Shown: piece after piece, positions 1 through 5,309 of the stretch
How the letters are laid out: every line of letters starts with the position of its first letter
Numbering within the stretch: position 1 is the first letter of the stretch
The notes under the pieces: generated by a model
Databases searched by the model: none
Told to the model about the DNA's origin: nothing
The model's input: the letters and a program-made list of their open reading frames with translations, nothing else
Program-made: the position numbers and the translations under genes
From: Aquificaceae bacterium
Lineage (GTDB): Bacteria; Aquificota; Aquificia; Aquificales; Aquificaceae
Direction: 5' to 3'
DNA: 5,309 nt
Assembly: GCA_015487365.1 (NCBI GenBank)
Contig: WFPT01000183.1
Coordinates: 1-5,309 of the forward strand

Positions 1-71
1 CCCCGAGTTTAAAAGTTCTATACACTCACCCCACCCCCTCTTCGTCTCCTTTGTAGAAATTAGTGCAAAGC
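1..71 (-). other. Region downstream of the Lon-type gene, possible start of a next gene
   Basis: No intrinsic terminator follows the Lon-type stop codon, so transcription may continue. The minus strand contains AAGGAG (51-46) and a G-rich stretch (38-26) that resemble ribosome binding sites. A GTG at 25-23 opens a frame to the window edge (MYRTFKLG), but the G-rich stretch is badly spaced for it. A different frame is free of stops from 93 to the edge (ending ECIELLNSG) but contains no ATG, GTG or TTG. An imperfect inverted repeat (GAGTTTA 5-11, TACACTC 21-27) lies here without a U-run. The coding status is undecided. Confidence 0.25.
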
Positions 72-2354
72 TTAGCGAAGTTTCCTCTGGAGCTTAACCA
101 AGCTACCCTTAACCTTCCTGTGGAAACCCTTTGGACTCATCTTAAAGACCAACTCTATGGCATCATCAACGCTTTCTACCAAGTAGAGGTGAAACCTACC
201 CTTCTTTACCTCCTCTAAGAGCTCGTGTGCTAAAACCAGGTCCTCGTAATTTTCCTTGGGAATTATAACACCCTGGGTTCCGGTAAGGCCTTTTGCCTTG
301 CAGGTGTAAAAGAATCCTTCAACCTTTTCCCTAACTCCTCCCACGGGTTGAACCCTCCCAAACTGGTCTATGGAGCCCGTTACAGCCAAGTCCTGCCTTA
401 GGGGAGTTTGGGAAAGGGAAGAGAGGAGGCTTAAAAGCTCGGATAAGGAGGCACTGTCCCCTTCAACTTCGTCGTAAGACTGCTCAAAGGTAATTATGGC
501 GCTGAAAGAGAGGGGAACTTCCCTACCGTAGGTATGGCCTAAGTAACCTATAAGGTGTAAAAAGCCCTTGCTGTGTATAGGACCGCTTAAATTTATCTCC
601 CTCTCTATGTTGATTATCCCTCTTTCACCCAGGAAGGAAACGCAGGTTATCCTAACGGGGATGGCAAAGGAAATTTCCCCAAAGTCATAAACGCTTAAAC
701 CGTTTACCTGTCCAACCCTCTCCCCTTCAACCTCCACCTTAATTTTACCTTCCTCAATTAAAGACCTTATCCTCTCTTCTATAAGGTTTTCCCTCCTATA
801 CTTTTTCCTATATGCCCTTCTAACTTCTTCCTTGCCTATCAGCTCCCCCTTAGCGTTTAAATTGCTCTCCTTTAAAAGCTCCTCTAAAAAGGAAGTTTTT
901 AAAAATACCCTTTTCCTCGTCCCAAATTTGTGTAAAAATACCCTTAAAACTTCGGAAACTCCCTCATCGTTTAAATCCTTTAAGCGATTCTGTTCTACTA
1001 ATTTTTTCAAAAAGTTGGGAAAATTTTTTAAAAATTCCTCATCTATTTCCACTAATGGATTAAATTCAGCCTTAATTTTAAAAATTTTAGAAAAGTCTTC
1101 GTCCCAACCCTTTAAAAGTAAGTAGGTCAGGTTGTCACCCAGGAGGACGACCTTCCCCTTAAAATCTACCGGCTCCGGGCTTATTCCCACGGAGAGGGGG
1201 AAGAAGTCTTCACCTCCCTCTAAAAGGATTTCCCCCTTTAAGAGGCTCCTCTTTAAAAAGTGATAGAGTATTGGATTTAAGAGGAGGTCCTTACTCCTTA
1301 AAACTAAAAATCCACCCCTTGCCCTGTGTATGGAGCCAGGCACCAAGCTGGTGTGGTCTGCAAAAAGAAAGCCCATCTGGTGCTTGTATGAAACAAAACC
1401 AAAGAGTCCCTTGAAGGTTGGGAGCCTTTCATAAACCAGGGGGGCGTATTTTAAGGGGGATGAATCTACGAAGAGGTGGAGTTTAAAGAGGTTCATGTTG
1501 GTTTCTAAAACCTTCTTCATCAGGGGGTTGTCCAGGCTCACCTCCCATTCAAGGAAGAGATGTATGTTTTCTATTAGGAGCTCCTTTAAAACCTTTAAGA
1601 ACTCCTTTGCCCTGGGAAACTCCTTGAAGAGCTCCTCTAAGGCGTTGGAAACTAAGTAGTTGGCGGTCTCCCTCCTTAATTCCCTAACTATGAGATTTAG
1701 TTTGTGGTCCAACTGGTGTATTTCCCTTAGATAGTCTTTTAGGATGGGCTCAAAGCTCTCCATCCTCCTTTGGTATTGCTCCTTTAAGGCTGGGTTTGAG
1801 AGGGCCTCCTCCTCGGGTATGGGTCTCCCCATTAAAGTGGGTAAGACCTTAAAACCGGTGGGAGTTATTAGGAGAAAAAGGCCAGACTCTTGGGCCCTTT
1901 GGGATAGTTCCAACAAAAGTTTTTGCTTCTTTTCCTCAATCACCTTCAACCTCTTCCTCTTTTCCTCTTCAAACTCTTTACTTTCAAATACCCTCAGGGT
2001 CTTCTCTTTAAGGAGTTGTAGGACCCTTTCAACCTTTTCCTTTAACCTTCTGCCTTGGCCGTTTGGTAGGACCAGGAGCTTCGGCCTTAGGGGCTCTTCC
2101 GGGTTGTGGTAATAGCAGAGGTCCTCCGGGGGAGGCAGTTTCTTCCTTTCCTCCTCCAACCTGCTCAGGGTGTAGGTTGTCTTACCAACCCCCTCTGGGC
2201 CCACCACGAAGAGGTTGTAGTCCTTTACCGCCAAGAAGGTTTCAAAGGCCTCCTTTAAACGCTCCTGCTTTGGGAAGAAGTCCTTGGGCTCCAAGTCCTT
2301 GGTGGAAACCTTTAAGTTAAAGTTAAGCTCTAAGTCCTTAACTTCCTTCCACAT
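72..2354 (-). CDS. Lon-type ATP-dependent protease of the YcbZ/COG1067 family
   Basis: This 760-residue cytoplasmic protein (no signal peptide or membrane segment) belongs to the Lon-related S16 group, which joins an AAA-like module to a C-terminal Ser-Lys protease domain. Walker A is GPEGVGKT (52-59). The family signature LCYYHNPEEPLRPKLLVLPNGQG follows (79-101). A Lys/Glu-rich, probably coiled-coil insertion spans about 102-265. The strand GGFLVLRSKDLL (347-358) sits where Walker B is expected, with Arg353 at the usual Asp position. VVLLGD (402-407) and GTR (478-480) resemble sensor regions. The protease domain (about 540-735) carries GDSAS with Ser634 and VGGVREK with Lys677; their 43-residue spacing equals that of the E. 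coli Lon dyad. LAVTGSIDQFGRVQPVGGV is strongly diagnostic. There is no Lon N-terminal substrate domain, so this is not classical LonA. The length is close to the family's norm. The ATG lies inside the end of the S41 protease gene, with no Shine-Dalgarno, suggesting translational coupling. Proteolysis is well supported; ATP hydrolysis is less certain because of the Walker B change. Confidence 0.93.
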   Translation of the reverse strand: MWKEVKDLELNFNLKVSTKDLEPKDFFPKQERLKEAFETFLAVKDYNLFVVGPEGVGKTTYTLSRLEEERKKLPPPEDLCYYHNPEEPLRPKLLVLPNGQGRRLKEKVERVLQLLKEKTLRVFESKEFEEEKRKRLKVIEEKKQKLLLELSQRAQESGLFLLITPTGFKVLPTLMGRPIPEEEALSNPALKEQYQRRMESFEPILKDYLREIHQLDHKLNLIVRELRRETANYLVSNALEELFKEFPRAKEFLKVLKELLIENIHLFLEWEVSLDNPLMKKVLETNMNLFKLHLFVDSSPLKYAPLVYERLPTFKGLFGFVSYKHQMGFLFADHTSLVPGSIHRARGGFLVLRSKDLLLNPILYHFLKRSLLKGEILLEGGEDFFPLSVGISPEPVDFKGKVVLLGDNLTYLLLKGWDEDFSKIFKIKAEFNPLVEIDEEFLKNFPNFLKKLVEQNRLKDLNDEGVSEVLRVFLHKFGTRKRVFLKTSFLEELLKESNLNAKGELIGKEEVRRAYRKKYRRENLIEERIRSLIEEGKIKVEVEGERVGQVNGLSVYDFGEISFAIPVRITCVSFLGERGIINIEREINLSGPIHSKGFLHLIGYLGHTYGREVPLSFSAIITFEQSYDEVEGDSASLSELLSLLSSLSQTPLRQDLAVTGSIDQFGRVQPVGGVREKVEGFFYTCKAKGLTGTQGVIIPKENYEDLVLAHELLEEVKKGRFHLYLVESVDDAIELVFKMSPKGFHRKVKGSLVKLQRKLR
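2338..2354 (-). other. 17-base overlap between S41 protease and Lon-type genes
   Basis: The last five codons and part of the sixth of the S41 protease gene (ending TAA at 2340-2338) also encode the first residues of the Lon-type protein (MWKEV) in another frame. The 20 bases before its ATG (ATAGAAATCTTAAAGCCCT region) hold no GGAGG-like site. Ribosomes finishing the first gene probably reinitiate at this ATG, linking the output of the two proteases. Confidence 0.8.
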
Positions 2355-3546
2355 AGGGCTTTAAGATTTCTATGGCCTTCCTCAGTTGAGGGTCTAAGGA
2401 GGGGACTACCAAAACTTCCCCCTTTGCTCCCGCAAGCCTCTCCCTCTTTATCTCCTTTAAGAGCCTCTCTACCTCCTTCAAACTCATCTTAACTTTAACG
2501 TCCGGCTCTATGCCCTTTTTGTGTATAAGCCTCCCCTTTGGAGTGTAGTAGTATGCTACGGTAAGTTTTAGGGCGGAGCCATCCTCTAAGGGTATAAGGT
2601 TTTGGACCGAGGCCTTGCCAAAACTCCTCTCCCCTACCACCTTTGCCCTCCCGTAATCCTGCAAAGCTCCCGTTACTATCTCACTGGCACTGGCGGTTCC
2701 CCTGTTTATTAAAACTACCATGGGTAGATTGACCAGGGGTGGGTTCTTGGAGTAGGCCCTGTGTATGTCTCCCCTCCTCCCCTTGGTATAAACTATAAGC
2801 TTTCCCTCCTCCAAGAAAAGGTCCGCAACCCCAATCGCTTCACTCAAAAGGCCCCCCGGGTTGTTCCTTAGGTCAAGGATTAGGGCTTTTATCCCCTCAC
2901 CTTTAAGCTTTAAGAGTTTTCTCCTGAGGGTATCCGTGGTCCCGTTTATAAACTGTGTTATCTTTACATACCCTATCTTACCTATTTTGCGAACCTTAAC
3001 GCTTTCAATCCTTATTATCCCCCTCCTTATCCTTAGTTTTATGGGCCTTTCAAGGCCCTTCCTCATTATGGTTAGCTCCACCTCCGTTCCAACGGGCCCC
3101 CTAATCATATTTACCACTTCAATAAGGCTTTTACCTAAGGTATCCTTACCATCAACCGCTATTATTACGTCTCCGGGTTTTATACCAGCCTTGTAGGCGG
3201 GTGTCCCCACCAAAGGGGTGATTACCACAGGCCTACCCTTGTCCAAGGTTATCTCTATCCCAACCCCTCCAAACTTACCCTCCGTTTCACCTATGAAGCT
3301 CCTGTATTCCTTGGGAGTTAGGAAGGCGGAAAAGGGGTCCAGGGAGGAGACCATCCCCTTTATGGAAGAGTAAATCAGGTCCTTGGTCTTTACCTCCTTT
3401 ACGTAATCCTCCTTAACTATTTTTAGGACCTCTGAAAAAAGCTTTAAGTATTTGTAATCGTCCTCACCCTCGTTGGCCTTTGCCCCTATTAAAAAACCTA
3501 CCAAAAAGACCGTAAAGATTAGTGGGAAAAAACTAAACTTTTTCAT
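2338..3546 (-). CDS. ctpA: Carboxy-terminal processing protease, S41 family (CtpA-type)
   Basis: This 402-residue protein has a normal length and full domain order for bacterial C-terminal processing peptidases, which cleave exported proteins from their C-termini. Residues 1-24 are a signal peptide (MKK, hydrophobic core, AKA before NEG), placing the enzyme in the periplasm, cleaved or held by its N-terminus. An N-terminal helical segment (30-90, including SSLDPFSAFLTPKEY) precedes a PDZ domain (about 92-171, with GGVGIEI and GIKPGDVI) that recognises substrate C-termini. The S41 core includes LDLRNNPGG (225-232), GTASASEI (283-290) and GERSFGKASVQ (305-315). By family spacing the catalytic set is Ser286, Lys311 and Gln315; Ser and Lys are 25 apart, as in E. 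coli Prc. The closing motif GRLIHKKGIEPDV is also typical. No key residue is missing. The ATG lacks a nearby Shine-Dalgarno, with the nearest purine run (AAAAAGGG) too far upstream, but the signal peptide begins at once, so the start is convincing. The gene overlaps the following Lon-type gene by 17 bases. The physiological substrate cannot be told. Confidence 0.95.
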   Translation of the reverse strand: MKKFSFFPLIFTVFLVGFLIGAKANEGEDDYKYLKLFSEVLKIVKEDYVKEVKTKDLIYSSIKGMVSSLDPFSAFLTPKEYRSFIGETEGKFGGVGIEITLDKGRPVVITPLVGTPAYKAGIKPGDVIIAVDGKDTLGKSLIEVVNMIRGPVGTEVELTIMRKGLERPIKLRIRRGIIRIESVKVRKIGKIGYVKITQFINGTTDTLRRKLLKLKGEGIKALILDLRNNPGGLLSEAIGVADLFLEEGKLIVYTKGRRGDIHRAYSKNPPLVNLPMVVLINRGTASASEIVTGALQDYGRAKVVGERSFGKASVQNLIPLEDGSALKLTVAYYYTPKGRLIHKKGIEPDVKVKMSLKEVERLLKEIKRERLAGAKGEVLVVPSLDPQLRKAIEILKPYVEGS

Positions 3547-3553
3547 AGCAAAT

Positions 3554-3562
3554 ATTTTAGCA
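3554..3562 (-). promoter_or_regulatory. Extended -10-like promoter element for the S41 protease gene
   Basis: The minus strand reads TGCTAAAAT, matching the extended -10 form TGnTATAAT at all but one consensus base. The -10 hexamer ends 7 bases before the protease ATG, so initiation 6-7 bases downstream would give a leader of only one or two bases. The position of a -35 box is occupied by GCCCCC, so there is no -35, which extended -10 promoters can tolerate. Supporting the idea, no Shine-Dalgarno lies at a usable distance before the ATG. This is a motif match by eye. Confidence 0.4.
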
Positions 3563-3565
3563 CCC

Positions 3566-3601
3566 TTTTTAGGGGAGGGGGCGGGGGAGCCCCCTTAAAA
3601 A
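3566..3601. repeat. GC-rich inverted repeat with triple G-run, possible mRNA 3' hairpin
   Basis: The plus strand reads TTTTTAGGGG (3566-3575), then AGGGGGCGGGGGAGC, then CCCCTTAAAAA (3591-3601). The outer arms pair over 10 bp with one bulged T. Two alternative stems compete: AGGGGG (3576-3581) with CCCCCT (3590-3595), and GGGGG (3583-3587) with CCCCC (3590-3594) across a two-base loop. It starts at the base after the lipoprotein stop codon. In the minus-strand transcript the hairpin is not followed by a U-run, so it is not a standard intrinsic terminator. It could stabilise the 3' end of the lipoprotein mRNA or weaken readthrough. Three G-runs of 4, 5 and 5 lie on the template strand. Confidence 0.55.
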
Positions 3602-5227
3602 TTACCAGACGCTTAAAACCTTAGACAGACATTCGGACGGTGGTTGGCTGTCCTTAAAGATTACCACCCTCTTTACACCGGAAACCTGCCAAGTCCCGGA
3701 GGAGTTTGTAGCGCTCTGGGTTTCCACCGCATTAAATAGGCCAACCCTATCACACAGGGAGCCGGGCTCTGGGGAAAGGTTTAGGAGCTTGGTGCTGTCC
3801 AAGGAAGCGCCCCAGACAAAGAGTGGTGATATGGTAAAGTCGTAAAGGACCTGGTCGTTAATCAAATCAACCACGTAGGTCCTGCCCGCGGAAATGGCTA
3901 TTTGAGGTCCTTGACTGAAAACATTAGTATCAAGGGTTGAAACGTTCTTCAAGGTGGTGCAACTCTTATTTATGAGGTCGCACCTAACCCACCGATTGTT
4001 TAGGTCCTTTAAGAAGACGAGCCCACCGGTAGAGCCTCCAAAACTTAGGAAGTTAGGGGTTGCCTGGTTGTCGGGATTGAGGAGGGTTGCGGAAGTGGTG
4101 GAGTTAATGATAGCTAACTCGTTGTTGGGGGTAGCTGGGTCAAAGCAGAACATAGTATTTGTAGCCTCGTTTCCAAAACTTACTAAGCATAAATTTAAGG
4201 CCTGGGCTAAGGTGGAAGTTGCGGTCAAGGTGGTTAGGGTTGCTCCTGAGACAGCCTTCCAGGTGTGCCAGGAAGCACCATCCCATATGGCCACCCCGTC
4301 GGAGAGTGGAATTAGAGCATTTACGTTCAGCCCCACTCCAAGGTTTTGGGTTAGCTGAGTTCCAACGTTGGTAATCCCGACTACTTGGTTGAGGTTGTTG
4401 GAAAGGACGTAGTATAGGTTTCCAGAGCCATCTAAAACCACAAACTGAAAGTTTGCCCCCGCGGGAGCATTTACAGCCTTTAAGCTCCTCAAAGTGGAGG
4501 TAGCGTGGCTGTAACTACCAAACCAAAGCTCCTTGTTGTTCCAAACCACCACGTAGGAGAAGTTTCCAGAGTCCCTCACCATTAGGTTAGTGGGAGGATT
4601 GTTAAAGTTTAGGTTTATACTCTTTGATAGGTTTCCACTCTGCCAAAACCTAAAAGTTTTAACCCCCTTGGGAGCTGGAACTACGTAAAGCATTCCTTTG
4701 TTTGCAAAGGCTACAAGCTTTTGGGAAGAGGAGCTCTGGCACTTACCCAGGGAGCACTCGTTGGTAAAGACGTATTCTCCATCACAAAAGGCCAAAAGGA
4801 AGCCAGAGCCTCCCAAAGAGCTAAAGGCACGAACTCCCCCTAAGTTTAAAATACCTCCCCCCGCTCCCGTCCTACCTAAGAGCCTTATTTCCTTCTTTTG
4901 GGCGTCAAAGAAGTAGTAAGTGTTAGCTCCATCGGATAAGACCGCATTCCCGTTTTTACAGAGCATACTGGTAGTGAGGACTTTGTTTAAGGCATCGTCC
5001 CTGTTTAGGTTGCTCAGTCCTCCACCCGCATTTAACACCTTGTGTGAAAATCCCACCACCACCGGTGGATTTGAGCCGTCAACCCTTACCTTTTGGGTTT
5101 CTACCAGGGCACTTACCCCCGTTGGGGTTACCTTAGTAGTAGCCCCTCCACCTCCTCCACCCTTTGCCTTACCGCAGGAAATTACCACCAACGCCGTTAA
5201 AGCACCTACCAACAACTTCTTCACCAT
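3602..5227 (-). CDS. Uncharacterised Cys-rich lipoprotein, probably beta-propeller-like
   Basis: The ATG at 5227 gives 541 residues. MVKK and a hydrophobic core lead to a lipobox ending VISC, so Cys18 is the expected lipidation site and the protein should be exported and anchored to a membrane. Position +2 is Gly, not Asp; by the E. coli sorting rule this would favour the outer membrane, though the rule may not hold here. Six consecutive Gly (residues 23-28) form a flexible linker. The rest is rich in Asn, Ser, Thr, Gly and aromatics. About nine recurring units pair a turn such as DG, SGN or NNK with strands such as YYFF, LYVV, LWFG, LYYV, VAIW or TYVV at roughly 40-50 residue spacing, which suggests a beta-propeller (inference). 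Ten further cysteines (90, 148, 158, 163, 347, 361, 416, 423, 492, 533) could form disulfides. I recognise no named family and no catalytic motif. It is the first complete gene of the cluster, 55 bases before the S41 protease gene. Gene reality and lipoprotein class are secure; function is unknown. Confidence 0.85.
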   Translation of the reverse strand: MVKKLLVGALTALVVISCGKAKGGGGGGATTKVTPTGVSALVETQKVRVDGSNPPVVVGFSHKVLNAGGGLSNLNRDDALNKVLTTSMLCKNGNAVLSDGANTYYFFDAQKKEIRLLGRTGAGGGILNLGGVRAFSSLGGSGFLLAFCDGEYVFTNECSLGKCQSSSSQKLVAFANKGMLYVVPAPKGVKTFRFWQSGNLSKSINLNFNNPPTNLMVRDSGNFSYVVVWNNKELWFGSYSHATSTLRSLKAVNAPAGANFQFVVLDGSGNLYYVLSNNLNQVVGITNVGTQLTQNLGVGLNVNALIPLSDGVAIWDGASWHTWKAVSGATLTTLTATSTLAQALNLCLVSFGNEATNTMFCFDPATPNNELAIINSTTSATLLNPDNQATPNFLSFGGSTGGLVFLKDLNNRWVRCDLINKSCTTLKNVSTLDTNVFSQGPQIAISAGRTYVVDLINDQVLYDFTISPLFVWGASLDSTKLLNLSPEPGSLCDRVGLFNAVETQSATNSSGTWQVSGVKRVVIFKDSQPPSECLSKVLSVW

Positions 5228-5234
5228 ACCTTCC

Positions 5235-5242
5235 ACCTCCTT
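5235..5242 (-). promoter_or_regulatory. Shine-Dalgarno of the lipoprotein gene, decides its start
   Basis: The minus strand reads AAGGAGGT here, preceded by a run of A (T8 on the plus strand at 5241-5248). It ends 7 bases before the ATG at 5227, a textbook distance. A GTG at 5236 would add three residues (MEG) in the same frame, but that codon lies inside the Shine-Dalgarno itself, so it cannot be the start served by this site. This is the strongest ribosome binding site in the window. Confidence 0.85.
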
Positions 5243-5274
5243 TTTTTTAACTAAAAGCTAAGGCAATTTTTAGA

Positions 5275-5309
5275 CTATGAGGTGAAAATTACCTTGACCG
5301 CTTCCAGGA
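5275..5309 (-). CDS. Possible 3' end of an upstream gene (partial)
   Basis: Reading leftward from the window edge, one minus-strand frame gives LEAVKVIFTS followed by a TAG stop at 5277-5275. Its residues resemble the genes downstream. It would end 47 bases before the lipoprotein ATG, a spacing compatible with one operon. A second frame is also open to the edge (PGSGQGNFHLIV, stop at 5272-5270), so the choice of frame is a judgement from composition only. No product can be named from ten residues, and the stretch may be non-coding leader. Confidence 0.25.
   Translation of the reverse strand, partial: LEAVKVIFTS

Noticed and set aside
52..66. Minus-strand CTAATTTCTAC resembling part of a Cas12a-type CRISPR repeat
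   Set aside because: The match is short, the paired GTAGAT half is missing, and nothing repeats nearby.
2295..2297. TTG at codon 21 of the Lon-type gene as an alternative start
   Set aside because: It has no properly spaced ribosome binding site, and the preceding residues resemble the usual family N-terminus, so the ATG at 2354 is preferred.
2063..2320. Plus-strand open frame of 85 codons, rich in Pro, Gly and Ser, with several similar plus-strand frames elsewhere
   Set aside because: It lies wholly opposite the Walker A region of the Lon-type gene and has low-complexity composition and no ribosome binding site. The other plus-strand frames (for example 832-1125, 2861-3196, 3954-4358, 4920-5261) are likewise antisense to well-supported genes.
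5144..5161. GGN codon run (six Gly) considered as an expandable repeat or internal ribosome binding site
   Set aside because: The codons are mixed (GGT, GGA, GGG), so it is not a perfect microsatellite, and no start codon follows at a suitable distance. A Gly linker after the lipid Cys explains it.
5251..5273. Inverted repeat CTAAAA / TTTTAG upstream of the lipoprotein gene, considered as a terminator
   Set aside because: The stem is only six mostly A-T pairs, and on the minus strand it is followed by an A-run, not a U-run.
5294..5299. TTGACC on the plus strand, considered as a -35 box of a divergent promoter
   Set aside because: The matching -10 would lie beyond the window and no plus-strand gene is seen.

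Overview
The window carries three genes, all on the minus strand, filling almost the whole 5.3 kb. In transcription order they are an uncharacterised lipoprotein (5227 to 3602), a carboxy-terminal processing protease of the S41 family (3546 to 2338), and a Lon-type protease of the YcbZ/COG1067 branch (2354 to 72). Short edge stretches probably belong to neighbouring genes: a possible 3' end of an upstream gene at 5275-5309 and an open but startless stretch downstream of the Lon-type gene at 1-71.

The proteins are rich in Lys, Glu and Leu. Arg is mostly AGG, the coding strand is purine-rich, and the genes are packed with little intergenic DNA. This points to a thermophilic bacterium, perhaps Aquificota-like. 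That placement is an inference from style, not from a marker gene. The lipoprotein signal peptide and periplasmic-type protease fit a diderm cell.

The lipoprotein gene has a strong ribosome binding site (AAGGAGGT) that fixes its start at an internal ATG. Its stop codon is followed directly by a GC-rich inverted repeat with three close G-runs on the plus strand. Next comes an extended -10-like element (TGCTAAAAT) so close to the protease ATG that transcripts from it would be nearly leaderless. The protease gene then overlaps the Lon-type gene by 17 bases, and the Lon-type start has no Shine-Dalgarno, so the pair looks translationally coupled.

Functionally, the two downstream genes are both Ser-Lys dyad proteases but act in different compartments: the S41 enzyme outside the inner membrane, the Lon-type enzyme in the cytoplasm. 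The lipoprotein may be an envelope partner or substrate of the S41 protease, as lipoproteins are in some Proteobacteria, but only adjacency suggests this here. I found no mobile element, CRISPR array, tRNA or rRNA, and no clear new system. The most interesting points are the unknown Cys-rich lipoprotein, the non-canonical Walker B strand of the Lon-type protein, and the regulatory layout between lipoprotein and protease.
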